Assembly: GCA_934149275.1 (NCBI GenBank)
Contig: CAKPEG010000017.1
Span: 1 to 32,030 of the forward strand
Length of the DNA: 32,030 bases
Source: an uncultured Clostridia bacterium
Lineage (GTDB): Bacteria > Bacillota > Clostridia > TANB77 > CAG-508
Reading direction: 5' to 3'
The position numbers were made by a program, and so were the translations under genes. Positions 15,179-23,746 of the stretch are shown here, one piece after another; position 1 is the stretch's first letter; every line of letters begins with the position of its first letter. Under the pieces are notes generated by a model, which was not told the origin of the DNA, searched no databases, and worked only from the letters and a program-made list of their open reading frames with translations.

Positions 15179-16182
15179 TCTTTTTCTTCTCCTAATTTTA
15201 AATTTGGTACTGCATTTAATGTTAAATCTGATTTTTTACCTTTTATATAATTATAGTATCCTGCTGATGCTATCATCGCAGCATTGTCTGTACATAATAT
15301 TAATTCTGGAAAGTACATTTCTAATTTATTTTTTTCTGCCATTTTTTCTAGTCTATTCCTTATGTAAGAGTTTGCAGATACGCCTCCGGCTAAAACTATT
15401 TTTGTTATTCCAGTTTCTTTAATAGCTTTTTTTATATTATTTTCTAGCATATCTGTTGCTGTTTTTTCAAAGCTTAAGCATAAATCTGCTTTGTTTATAT
15501 TTGGATTTTTATGATTTAAATTTATTACTGCTGTTTTTATTCCGCTAAATGAAAAGTCCATATTATCCATGTGTGCAACAGGTAGTTCAATAATTTCTTT
15601 ACCTTCTTTTGCTAACTTATCAACTTTTGGTCCACCTGGATACCCTAATCCAACAACTCTTGCAACTTTGTCAAAAGCTTCTCCTATGGCATCATCTCTT
15701 GTTTTCCCTAATACTTCAAATTCTGTATAATCTTTTACATACACAATTTGAGTATTCCCTCCAGACATCATCATACATAAAAATGGTGGTTTTAAATCTT
15801 TATGAGTTATGTAATTTCCAGCAATATGTCCTTCTATATGGTTTACTCCTAATAGAGGTTTATTAGCTGCAAAGCTTAGTCCTTTTGCATATGAAACTCC
15901 TACTAATAGTGCTCCTACTAATCCAGGTCCGTATGTTGTGCATATTACATCAATATCTTCTAATTTCATGTTAGCTTCTTTTAATGCTTGTTTCATAACT
16001 TGATTTATTACTTCTGTATGGCATCTTGAAGCTATTTCTGGTACTACTCCTCCATAGTTTTCATGAATTTTTATTTGTGAATTTATAACATTTGAAAGAA
16101 CTTCTCTTCCGTTTTTCACAATGGCTACTGATGTTTCGTCACAACTTGATTCAATTCCTAATACATATATATCTTTTTCCAC
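15163..16182 (-). CDS. tsaD: tRNA N6-adenosine threonylcarbamoyltransferase TsaD
   Basis: TsaD transfers threonylcarbamoyl from TC-AMP to A37 of ANN-decoding tRNAs (t6A), working with TsaB and TsaE, which are not in the window. The 339 residues show the ASKHA fold start LGIESSCDETSVAIV (8-22), the metal-binding HIEGH (His115, His119), the MSGGNTQIVYV block (about 138-148), GEAFDKVARVVGLGYPGGP (about 168-186) and the C-terminal CTDNAAMIASAGYY with the conserved Asp. It starts 14 bp after the M50 protease gene and overlaps the metallophosphoesterase gene, so the three form an operon. Confidence 0.98.
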   Translation of the reverse strand: MEKDIYVLGIESSCDETSVAIVKNGREVLSNVINSQIKIHENYGGVVPEIASRCHTEVINQVMKQALKEANMKLEDIDVICTTYGPGLVGALLVGVSYAKGLSFAANKPLLGVNHIEGHIAGNYITHKDLKPPFLCMMMSGGNTQIVYVKDYTEFEVLGKTRDDAIGEAFDKVARVVGLGYPGGPKVDKLAKEGKEIIELPVAHMDNMDFSFSGIKTAVINLNHKNPNINKADLCLSFEKTATDMLENNIKKAIKETGITKIVLAGGVSANSYIRNRLEKMAEKNKLEMYFPELILCTDNAAMIASAGYYNYIKGKKSDLTLNAVPNLKLGEEKECQSL

Positions 16183-16196
16183 TTTTTACTACCTTC

Positions 16197-16943
16197 TTAT
16201 ATAAATATTGAAAAAATCGCTCTTACAACAAATTCTATTCCATTCATTATTACAGTAATTACAGGTGTTGTTATATATCCTAATATATTTGTTACAAATA
16301 AGAATAAAAATATTATAGATATCATTTGCATATTTTCATCAATCCATCTTTGAGCTCTATATGGTAAAAATCTTAAAAATATTTTTGATCCATCTAATGG
16401 TGGAATTGGAATCAAGTTAAATACTCCAAGTCCAACATTTACAACTATTGCGTAGTATAGCATTGTAATAACAACATTTGCTACATTTATTGCGTTTAGC
16501 GAACTTAAAACTCCTGTGCCTGGAATAAATATTATTAAAGCATAAAAAATTATCATTAAAATGAATGCCAATATGAAATTCATAACAGGTCCAGCTAAAG
16601 CAACTAATGCCTCTCCTTTTTCTTTTGACATTTTTGAAAAATTATTTGGATTTATTTGTACTGGTTTTCCCCAACCCATATGAGCGAAAATTAATAAGAA
16701 TAGTCCTACTGGGTCTATATGTTTTAATGGATCCAACGTTAATCTTCCTTGGTTTCTTGGTGTTGGATCTCCTAATCTATCTGCTACAAAAGCATGTGCA
16801 AATTCGTGAAATGACATTGCTAAAATTACTCCTGGTAATGTTAGTAGTGTTGCTACTAAATTAAATGTTGCTAAATTATATAGCGTTAAAAATAGCAAAA
16901 TTGCCATTATTATATATACGGTTTTTTTATCTATTTGATACAT
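16197..16943 (-). CDS. M50-family site-2-type membrane metalloprotease
   Basis: An intramembrane zinc protease of the short M50 family (no PDZ domain), 248 residues with about five or six membrane segments. The zinc site is FHEFAH (His46, Glu47, His50), with the distal ligand Asp184 in NLIPIPPLDGSKI. These proteases typically cut membrane-bound regulators, but the substrate is not known here. The start is the ATG at 16943, with GGAAAGGAA ending 6 nt before it; a TTG five codons upstream overlaps this SD and is unlikely. It is the first gene of the operon with tsaD and the metallophosphoesterase. Confidence 0.93.
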   Translation of the reverse strand: MYQIDKKTVYIIMAILLFLTLYNLATFNLVATLLTLPGVILAMSFHEFAHAFVADRLGDPTPRNQGRLTLDPLKHIDPVGLFLLIFAHMGWGKPVQINPNNFSKMSKEKGEALVALAGPVMNFILAFILMIIFYALIIFIPGTGVLSSLNAINVANVVITMLYYAIVVNVGLGVFNLIPIPPLDGSKIFLRFLPYRAQRWIDENMQMISIIFLFLFVTNILGYITTPVITVIMNGIEFVVRAIFSIFI

Positions 16944-16994
16944 GATATTCCTTTCCAACCATTTCTGGTTATCTTTAGTTTTTCATATGTTGCA

Positions 16995-17022
16995 ATTATA
17001 ACATATTTTTCAAATTTATCAA
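16995..17022 (-). promoter_or_regulatory. Promoter of the M50-tsaD-phosphoesterase operon
   Basis: Minus strand TTGATA (17022-17017), 16-bp spacer, perfect TATAAT (17000-16995), about 50 bp upstream of the M50 start codon. Confidence 0.65.
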
Positions 17023-17171
17023 ATATTTTATTTTTAAATATGCTTTCTAATTTTTGATAAATTTACTATGCTATAGAGCAAGAACAGTAATTATATGTAT
17101 GCTTTTTTACGTATAACCATTTTTATGTATAATTTCATTTTTAAGTTACGAATATATATTGGATAATTTTA

Positions 17172-17204
17172 AATGCAAGAAAACATTGTAAAGTTTCTTG
17201 CATT
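17172..17204 (-). terminator. Probable terminator of the SPL-like gene
   Basis: AATGCAAGAAA and TTTCTTGCATT form an 11-bp stem about 40 bp after the stop codon. The T-run on the minus side is weak, so efficiency is uncertain. Confidence 0.6.
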
Positions 17205-17246
17205 ATTTTTAATTTTAATTATTCCTCCAAGTTATACTTGAAATTA

Positions 17247-18245
17247 TTATACCATATATTCTATTTTATTATTTGGAAAATATTTTTTTAGTTGCTCTTC
17301 TAAAAATTCTTTACCATCATTTCTTAAGGATTGCTTATACATATATTTTCCTTTTCCTCTTCCTTGCATTTTTTCTTTATCATAAATCTTCATAGCTGTT
17401 GGAAATGCTTCTGAATTAATTTTATCATGTACAAAACTGTATGTCATAAAAATCACCTCAAAGAATACTTTTAATTTGCTTTTAGGTGATAACTCAGATT
17501 CTAGTTCTTGTATCAACTCTAAATATTTTTCTTTCCAATTATCTACCATTATTACTGGTGCAATAAGTATTCCCACTTGGTAACCCGCTTCGCACAATAA
17601 ATTTATTGCTTTAACTCTATTTTCTAAACTTGACGTTCCTAGTTCAACTCTGTTTATTATTTCTTTTGGATTTACACTCATTCTAATAGTTACTTTTCCT
17701 TGGTGATCAAGTCCTAAAATTGGTTCTATCATTGAGAATTTAGTTGGCAATGTTAAATGTCCTTTTTTAATATTTTTAAAATTTTCTATTGTCCATACTA
17801 AATTATTTGTTATTGTATTTTCTAATATTAAATCACTATTACTTCCGATTTCAAAAGTTAAATTTTTTTCAGATTTTTCAGCTGTTTTTATTATTTTTTC
17901 AAGCATTTTTTCTCTATTTACAAACAGTCTTAAATATGCACATTTATTATAATGACACACTAAATAACAATACATACAAGCTGCTGTGCATCCTGATGAT
18001 GTATATGGTACTAGGAAATCTGAAGTTTTGTGGTTTGGAACAAAGTTATGAGTTTTTCTTACTCCAATAATTAAATTTCGCTTCATATTCATAAATTCTG
18101 TATTAGATTTTTTTCGCATTTCTTCTATGTTATTGTGATTTCCTATTTCGTGTTTTGGCACATCTTTGTATTTTTCCATTAACTCTTTGCCAAGTTTGTA
18201 ATCTAAAATTTCTTTTTCATAATAAATGTTTTCTGGTATAAACAT
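17247..18245 (-). CDS. Spore photoproduct lyase-like radical SAM protein
   Basis: Spore photoproduct lyase (SPL) repairs the thymine dimer formed in UV-irradiated spore DNA by a radical-SAM reaction. This 332-residue homologue has the SPL cluster motif GCTAACMYCYL with Cys86, Cys90 and Cys93 (CX3CX2C). The flanking Tyr92 and Tyr94 correspond to the two tyrosines in the SPL radical path. The SPL-like blocks FEIGSNSDLILE (131-142), RMSVNPKEIINRVELGTSSL and the C-terminal KGKYMYKQ also match. In Bacillus SPL the hydrogen-atom donor Cys lies about 43 residues after the last cluster Cys, in a FEAACTSD context; here residue 135 is Ser. It may therefore repair differently or act on another substrate. 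It is the last gene after the LRR protease and zinc-ribbon genes, and its SD lies in a hairpin. Confidence 0.85.
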   Translation of the reverse strand: MFIPENIYYEKEILDYKLGKELMEKYKDVPKHEIGNHNNIEEMRKKSNTEFMNMKRNLIIGVRKTHNFVPNHKTSDFLVPYTSSGCTAACMYCYLVCHYNKCAYLRLFVNREKMLEKIIKTAEKSEKNLTFEIGSNSDLILENTITNNLVWTIENFKNIKKGHLTLPTKFSMIEPILGLDHQGKVTIRMSVNPKEIINRVELGTSSLENRVKAINLLCEAGYQVGILIAPVIMVDNWKEKYLELIQELESELSPKSKLKVFFEVIFMTYSFVHDKINSEAFPTAMKIYDKEKMQGRGKGKYMYKQSLRNDGKEFLEEQLKKYFPNNKIEYMV

Positions 18246-18251
18246 AAAAAA

Positions 18252-18308
18252 ATCATCCTTTCTATAATATTTTCTCCTCTTTTAAGAAAAAATATTTGAA
18301 AGAATGAT
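18252..18308 (-). promoter_or_regulatory. Terminator-like hairpin covering the SD of the SPL-like gene
   Basis: On the minus strand ATCATTCTTTC (18308-18298) pairs with GAAAGGATGAT (18262-18252), one mismatch, with an inner AT-rich stem (AATATTTT / AAAATATT). The 3' arm contains the only SD (AAAGGA) and is followed by seven T and then the ATG at 18245. The element can be read as the terminator of the upstream gene or as an attenuator or sequestering stem for the SPL-like gene. Confidence 0.6.
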
Positions 18309-18319
18309 CTTTTATTTTT

Positions 18320-19126
18320 TTACCAATCGCTATCCCAGTCTGTTGAACTTGAATCCCATGACGAGCTTGAGTCCCATGATGAACTAGAATCCCAATCACT
18401 GCTTGACGAACTGCTACTAGAAGAATCAGCTTTGTAGTAGCCTGAATCTGTAAAATCATCTACTCCTGAACTATAATCATAATCTCTTGTTGAGTAATAG
18501 TCTCTAAAATTATCTTTTAAATCTCTTGGCGGTGTATAGTATCCCCAATGATCATCATAGTATCTATACCATGATCCACTCTGATAGTAATAATATGTAC
18601 CATCATAATTATAATATCCCCTTGACGGTGTATTCATTTCTGTTACAATTGCTGATATAAAACCAACAATCATGATAAATGCTATAAATATTATAAATAG
18701 ATGTGTTAATGTAAATTTAAACTTTTTATGTGGTCTTTCTCCATTGTTAAAATTATGTTGTTTTTGATTTATTATCTCTTCTTTTAGCTTTATATATAGT
18801 TCATTTACTGCATATACTTCATCTTTTCCTTCATATCGTACACTTCTAGTTCCATCACCTTTGTTCTTATATACAATAATGTTTCCTGTATTTTGATCTT
18901 TATATATTCCAAAGGCTTTGGGTTGGGTATAATTTTTTCCAATAAAAAATCTTGTTATATTTTCATCAGGTAAATTGTGATCTATATACCATTTTTTTAA
19001 TTCTTCTATTGTTTTTGGAACGCCATCTCCAACTTTTTTTAAATGACTATTGTCCGCTCCACAATGTGGGCATTTTTCGTCTGTATCTTCTATATCTGCT
19101 CTACAATAATCGCATTTTACTTTCAT
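18320..19126 (-). CDS. Zinc-ribbon single-pass membrane protein with Trp-Asp-Ser repeat tail
   Basis: I do not recognise a function for this 268-residue protein. An N-terminal zinc ribbon (Cys5, Cys8, Cys19, Cys22 in CDYC and CPHC) is followed by a soluble part (about 35-135) with a possible strand-rich FGIYKDQNTGNIIVYKNKGDG segment. One transmembrane helix (about 141-165) follows, then a Tyr-rich outer stretch (GTYYYYQSGSWYRYYDDHWGYY). The last 40 residues are a low-complexity tail with WDSSSS-type hexads, encoded by imperfect 18-bp tandem repeats at about 18340-18400. The ribbon faces the cytoplasm if the single helix has N-in topology. It starts 20 bp after the LRR protease stop, so the two are probably co-expressed. 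Confidence 0.75.
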   Translation of the reverse strand: MKVKCDYCRADIEDTDEKCPHCGADNSHLKKVGDGVPKTIEELKKWYIDHNLPDENITRFFIGKNYTQPKAFGIYKDQNTGNIIVYKNKGDGTRSVRYEGKDEVYAVNELYIKLKEEIINQKQHNFNNGERPHKKFKFTLTHLFIIFIAFIMIVGFISAIVTEMNTPSRGYYNYDGTYYYYQSGSWYRYYDDHWGYYTPPRDLKDNFRDYYSTRDYDYSSGVDDFTDSGYYKADSSSSSSSSSDWDSSSSWDSSSSWDSSSTDWDSDW

Positions 19127-19146
19127 CTTTTGATCCCCTTTTCATT

Positions 19147-21996
19147 TTATATGTTTGGTGTTTGATTTGTTGTATCGTTTGTTACCACTGAATTTTCTGT
19201 TGTCACATTTGTTGATGTAGAATTCTCTGGCATTGAGTTTGTTGGTGCCGGAGTAGTTAGTGGTTCATCATTATTTTGTTCATTGGTATTATATATTATT
19301 TTAACTGTTGAGTTATTTAATTCAGTTCCATAGTCTTTAAATTTAATTTCAACAGGTTCTTTACTACTGCTTGTTACGTCTATTTTGTTACAATTTTTCA
19401 TTAGTATTCCATTAGTTACTCTATAAGAAGTATTAGCAAAATATTTTCTTAACATATTTCTTAATTCTTTATATTGTGATATATCAACTTCATTTTCTTT
19501 AACACTGCTTGTATTTATAGTTATTGTTGCATTACTAAAGTTTACATTTGGATTCTCTGTTTTTAGTTTTGCAAATTGCTCATAACTAACACCTTCTGCT
19601 ACTATTGATAGAAACTCTCTTTTTAATGATGTTACAGAACTTATAAGCTCTGTAACATTTGTGTTTTTTGAAATATTTATTATATTTAAAGCTGGTAATT
19701 TAGAAAAATCAAAGTTCTTATCAAGGTTACAGTCTGTTAAATTTAATACTCCTAAAGTTTCACTAGTTAATGTTCCTGTCAAATTTTTATTTCCAGCTAG
19801 TGATAAAGATGTAAGGTTTTTTATTTTTGAAAGTTCATTTAAGTCTATAAAATCGTTATTTTCTAGACTTAAATTATATAAATTTTCTAACCCTACAATC
19901 TCAGAAACATCTTTCATATCGCAATTATTTAACATAATTGTATCTGTGGTTGTTAACACTTGTAAGCCTGTCACATTTTTATTTCCAGATAAATCTATCC
20001 AATATATTTCTTTATCTTTAAGGCTTGATACATCTTTTATATTATTGTTAGCAAGTTCTAAAGAAATTGTTGTATTTATTTCTCCAAATATGCTAACATC
20101 TTCAATTCCACAATTTTCCGCCTTTATTGTAAATGTCATATACATTTCATCTGAATTTTCAAACTGCACTTGGCTTAAACTGCTCCAATCTGTTATTGGA
20201 TTTCCAGATACATCTAATTCATATATATTTTTAAAATTTTCTACTCCATTAAGAGTTGTTATATTATTATTTGCTATAATTAATGCACTTATATTTTGTA
20301 ATATTCCTTCAGACTGTGGTACTTGTGTTAAATTACAATTGGTTAAATTTAAAATATTGAGGCTTTCTGGCAATTTGTCTAGCCCTGTTATTCCAGGTGT
20401 ATCTTCAACTATTAAACTCATTAAATTTTGGCAATTTTGCAAACTACTTACATCTTTTATTTTGCAATTACTTATATCTAGCATTCCTAAATTTGATAAT
20501 TCTCCCATACCAGTTACATACGGATTGTTAGATATGTTTAAATTTAGAGTCATATAGTCTTGCTGTTTTTCCATATTTTTTAATACACTTACATCTTTTA
20601 TTTGATTATTTGATGCATATATATTTGATAATGTTTTTATTTTTGTAAGTGGTGTTAAATCTTTTATATTGTTATTTGAAATATCAATTGAATATATATT
20701 ATTAAAAATTTCTATTCCATTTAATGAATACATATTTCTATTAGATAGATCTATAGTCATTATATTTGAAATAACATTTTTAGTTATATAGTCTTCTCCA
20801 TTGTATTTTATAAATAAATGACTATAATTTTCTTTTAGATAATTCTTTATTGCAGTGTTTTGAATTGAATTTATTTTATATGCATTTTCTATTGATGCTG
20901 ATACAATTCCACTAAGATTTAACTCTACATATTTGTCATCATATGAAATATAGTAATATCCATTATTATTAGAAAATTCTCCCCATGAATTTAAAGCTAT
21001 ATATGCTCCGTCATGTTCTGGAGTGTGACCATTGTCTGAAAAATTTTCTTTTGAATAATTGTCATCCCATCCAACAATCGTTACTGCGTGGTTTGTCCAT
21101 AGTTCGTCATTATCTGGGCTTACATATGCGTTTTCTAATCCAGTCCCAACTATTGATGTATATAATCCGCCATTTTTCATGATATGTTTTTTTACTGCAT
21201 CCCTATATTCTTTAAGTTGTTCATCAGTGTATTTTTCTTCTATATTTTTGTATATTGAAGGAAAATCAACTGTTTCCGTTACTTCTATCACTTTTTCCAT
21301 GTCTGGAAATTTTTCATATTCTTCTTCTGAATATTCTTTAAAATCATATGGTACCTTTTCTTCTAATACCACTCCTGATTCTGCTAAATATTCTTTAAAC
21401 ATTCCAAAATTTCCGCCCTCATGTAGTTCTCTTGATCCATACATTAAATTTGATGTTATATAGTCTACATGTAATTCAGAAAAATCATAATTTCCTAAGT
21501 TATTTAGTGCAAGATATGTTTCAAGGCTCTTAATTGATGCGAAATCCCAACATAATCCATATCCACCTTGATTTTTCACTTTTATATCTATTTTGTCTGC
21601 TAAATTAAATTGTGTAGGTATTTCATTATTTGTTTTGTCGCCTTTATCAAGGTTATCTTTTATATCTTCAATTTTTTCAAAAGGCACTTCTTCTTTTCTC
21701 GGTATTACTTCTAGTTCGCTTTTCTTTTCTTCTGGTAATTCCAAATATTCTTTATATAATTCTGAATACGTTTTTTCTTCGTCATCTTTTTTGTCTGTTT
21801 CTATTCCTGCGATTTGTTTTTCAACATCTGTTAATGTATCCATGCTTTTTTCTTTATCTTGATTTGCGATTGCTGTTTGCGCTATTTGCTCTTGTTTTTT
21901 TTCTCTTGTTTTACTGATGTATATTCCTGTTGCAATTCCAAGAATTATAGCTATTATGGCTATTATAGCAATGATACGTTTTTTCTTATTTTCCAT
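19147..21996 (-). CDS. Membrane-anchored papain-like (C1) cysteine protease with leucine-rich repeats
   Basis: The 949-residue protein has an N-terminal membrane anchor (about 6-28) and an acidic spacer (about 45-120). A C1-type peptidase domain follows (about 130-370), with Gln143 and Cys149 in NQGGYGLCWDFAS, His303 in WTNHAVTIVGWDDNY and Asn336 in ALNSWGEF. The catalytic set is complete. From about residue 405 to 800 there are internalin-like leucine-rich repeats (units such as LEIFNNIYSIDISNNNIKDL). A beta-rich domain and a Thr/Asn/Pro-rich C-terminus follow, with no LPXTG motif seen. It is probably displayed on the outer face of the membrane, with LRRs for binding and C1 for cleavage. The start ATG at 21996 follows GGGAGGAAAAA; a TTG five codons earlier lies within the SD region. 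It has its own promoter and heads the operon. Confidence 0.88.
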   Translation of the reverse strand: MENKKKRIIAIIAIIAIILGIATGIYISKTREKKQEQIAQTAIANQDKEKSMDTLTDVEKQIAGIETDKKDDEEKTYSELYKEYLELPEEKKSELEVIPRKEEVPFEKIEDIKDNLDKGDKTNNEIPTQFNLADKIDIKVKNQGGYGLCWDFASIKSLETYLALNNLGNYDFSELHVDYITSNLMYGSRELHEGGNFGMFKEYLAESGVVLEEKVPYDFKEYSEEEYEKFPDMEKVIEVTETVDFPSIYKNIEEKYTDEQLKEYRDAVKKHIMKNGGLYTSIVGTGLENAYVSPDNDELWTNHAVTIVGWDDNYSKENFSDNGHTPEHDGAYIALNSWGEFSNNNGYYYISYDDKYVELNLSGIVSASIENAYKINSIQNTAIKNYLKENYSHLFIKYNGEDYITKNVISNIMTIDLSNRNMYSLNGIEIFNNIYSIDISNNNIKDLTPLTKIKTLSNIYASNNQIKDVSVLKNMEKQQDYMTLNLNISNNPYVTGMGELSNLGMLDISNCKIKDVSSLQNCQNLMSLIVEDTPGITGLDKLPESLNILNLTNCNLTQVPQSEGILQNISALIIANNNITTLNGVENFKNIYELDVSGNPITDWSSLSQVQFENSDEMYMTFTIKAENCGIEDVSIFGEINTTISLELANNNIKDVSSLKDKEIYWIDLSGNKNVTGLQVLTTTDTIMLNNCDMKDVSEIVGLENLYNLSLENNDFIDLNELSKIKNLTSLSLAGNKNLTGTLTSETLGVLNLTDCNLDKNFDFSKLPALNIINISKNTNVTELISSVTSLKREFLSIVAEGVSYEQFAKLKTENPNVNFSNATITINTSSVKENEVDISQYKELRNMLRKYFANTSYRVTNGILMKNCNKIDVTSSSKEPVEIKFKDYGTELNNSTVKIIYNTNEQNNDEPLTTPAPTNSMPENSTSTNVTTENSVVTNDTTNQTPNI

Positions 21997-22027
21997 TTTT
22001 TCCTCCCGCAATTTGTTTTACTTTTTA

Positions 22028-22055
22028 ATTATACACTAAAAGTTTTGGCTGGCAA
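22028..22055 (-). promoter_or_regulatory. Promoter of the LRR protease operon
   Basis: Minus strand TTGCCA (22055-22050), 16-bp spacer, perfect TATAAT (22033-22028), about 30 bp upstream of the start codon and directly after the lysS terminator. Confidence 0.65.
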
Positions 22056-22085
22056 ATATATTTTAGGGTGATTTTATCACAAAAA

Positions 22086-22112
22086 AATTGACTATGTTAA
22101 ACATAGTCAATT
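22086..22112 (-). terminator. lysS terminator
   Basis: AATTGACTATGT-tta-ACATAGTCAATT: a perfect 12-bp stem with a 3-nt loop followed by seven T on the minus strand, 15 bp after the lysS stop. Confidence 0.9.
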
Positions 22113-22126
22113 AAAAAATTTTCTTC

Positions 22127-23632
22127 TTATGCTAATGGCTTCATTGTTGGGAAGAATAATACATCTCTAATTGATGCTGAATTTGTTAATAACATTATTA
22201 ATCTATCTAATCCTATTCCCATTCCACCTGTTGGTGGTAAGCCAATTTCAAGTGCTGTAACGAAATCTTCGTCCATACCTCCAGCTTCTTCATCACCTTT
22301 TTCTTTAGCTTCAACTTGTTTTAAGAATCTTTCATATTGGTCGATTGGATCATTTAATTCTGAATATGCATTTCCGTATTCTCTTCCTCCAATAAATAAT
22401 TCAAATCTTTCAACAAGTCTTGGATCTTCTTTCTTTCTCTTTGTAAGTGGTGAAACCTCAACTGGGTAATCTATAATAAATGTTGGTTGAATTAATGTTT
22501 CTTCAACAAATGTTTCAAAGAATTCATTTATTATATGCCCTCTTGTATTTTTGATTTCTTCGTATTCAACACCTTTTTCTTTAGCTATCGCTTGTGCTTC
22601 TTCGTCTGTGTTGATTGTATTAAAATCAACTCCTGTTGCTTCTTTAATAGCGTCTATCATAGTTATTTTCTTCCATCCCGGTGCTAGATTTATTTCATTT
22701 CCATCATATTCAATTGTTGTTTTTCCTAGTACATTTTGTGCTACTGTTGATATTAATTGTTCTGCTGTATGCATCATATCATTGTAATCTTGGTATGCTG
22801 CATAAAATTCCATGTTTGTAAATTCTGGGTTGTGTTTTATATCCATACCTTCATTTCTGAAGTTCTTTCCAATTTCAAATACTCTATCAAATCCACCAAC
22901 TATTAATCTTTTCAAATTTAATTCTGGTGCAATTCTTAAATACATTTGTAAATCAAGTGTATTATGATGTGTGATAAATGGTCTAGCTGCATCACCTGTT
23001 GCAACTGTTGTAAGCATTGGTGTTTCAACTTCCATGTATCCATATTCATCCATAAATTTTCTGATTTCTTTTAATATTTTGCTTCTTAAAATAAATGTAT
23101 CTTTTACTTCTGGATTTACTATTAAATCAACATATCTTTGTCTATAACGTAAGTCTGTATCTTTTAATCCATGGAACTTCTCTGGTAATGGTCTTAATGA
23201 TTTTGATAAAAGTACAACTTCTTTTGCGTGTACTGAAATTTCTTCTGTTCTTGTTTTAAATACAAATCCAGATATTCCAATAATATCTCCTATATCATAT
23301 GTCTTAAATTCTTTATAGCTTTCTTCTCCTAAGTCATTTATGCTAACATAACTTTGGATTTTTTCATCGCAATCTTGTATTGTACAGAATGATGCTTTTC
23401 CCATTATTCTTTTTGCAATTATTCTTCCAGCTACTTTTACATCTTTTTGTTCAAATTCTTCATATTTTGCTTTTATTTCCCCTGCTGTATTTGTTCTATC
23501 GTATTTTGTAATTTCAAAAGGATTTTTTCCTGCATCTTGAAGTTCTTTCAATTTGTCTCTTCTTATTTGCATTAGATGGTTTACATCTAGTTCTTCATTT
23601 TGTTCTACTTCATTATTCTTGTTTTCACTCAT
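22127..23632 (-). CDS. lysS: Lysyl-tRNA synthetase, class II
   Basis: LysRS charges tRNA-Lys with lysine in the cytoplasm. The 501 residues show the N-terminal OB-fold anticodon-binding domain (VAGRIIAKRIMGKASFCTIQ), class II motif 2 (FRNEGMDIKHNPEFTNMEFY) and motif 3 (GGMGIGLDRLIMLL) near the C-terminus. The start at 23632 (MSENKNNEVEQN) has AAAGGGAG eight nt upstream; an ATG eight codons earlier has no SD. A promoter lies at 23687-23715 and a terminator directly follows the gene, so it is probably monocistronic. No T-box or lysine riboswitch is visible in its short leader. Confidence 0.98.
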   Translation of the reverse strand: MSENKNNEVEQNEELDVNHLMQIRRDKLKELQDAGKNPFEITKYDRTNTAGEIKAKYEEFEQKDVKVAGRIIAKRIMGKASFCTIQDCDEKIQSYVSINDLGEESYKEFKTYDIGDIIGISGFVFKTRTEEISVHAKEVVLLSKSLRPLPEKFHGLKDTDLRYRQRYVDLIVNPEVKDTFILRSKILKEIRKFMDEYGYMEVETPMLTTVATGDAARPFITHHNTLDLQMYLRIAPELNLKRLIVGGFDRVFEIGKNFRNEGMDIKHNPEFTNMEFYAAYQDYNDMMHTAEQLISTVAQNVLGKTTIEYDGNEINLAPGWKKITMIDAIKEATGVDFNTINTDEEAQAIAKEKGVEYEEIKNTRGHIINEFFETFVEETLIQPTFIIDYPVEVSPLTKRKKEDPRLVERFELFIGGREYGNAYSELNDPIDQYERFLKQVEAKEKGDEEAGGMDEDFVTALEIGLPPTGGMGIGLDRLIMLLTNSASIRDVLFFPTMKPLA

Positions 23633-23686
23633 AGTATAAACTCCCTTTCTTCTCATAACACATTAATGTTATTTTTTAATGTTTGT

Positions 23687-23715
23687 ATTATATATTATTT
23701 TCCGGTTATTGTAAA
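23687..23715 (-). promoter_or_regulatory. lysS promoter
   Basis: Minus strand TTTACA (23715-23710), 17-bp spacer, perfect TATAAT (23692-23687), about 55 bp upstream of the chosen start. Confidence 0.7.
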
Positions 23716-23746
23716 CCTTTATTCGAAGGCTTTTGCAGTTCGTTCT

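Larger units (their letters stand above)
16944..17246. other. Intergenic region between the SPL-like and M50 genes
   Basis: It contains the hairpin at 17172-17204 after the SPL-like gene and the promoter at 16995-17022. Nothing else is recognised in this 303-bp stretch. Confidence 0.6.

Noticed and set aside
18334..18400. Short tandem repeats, possible CRISPR-like or satellite array
   Set aside because: The 18-bp units are in frame and encode the WDSSSS tail of the zinc-ribbon protein. There are no spacers.
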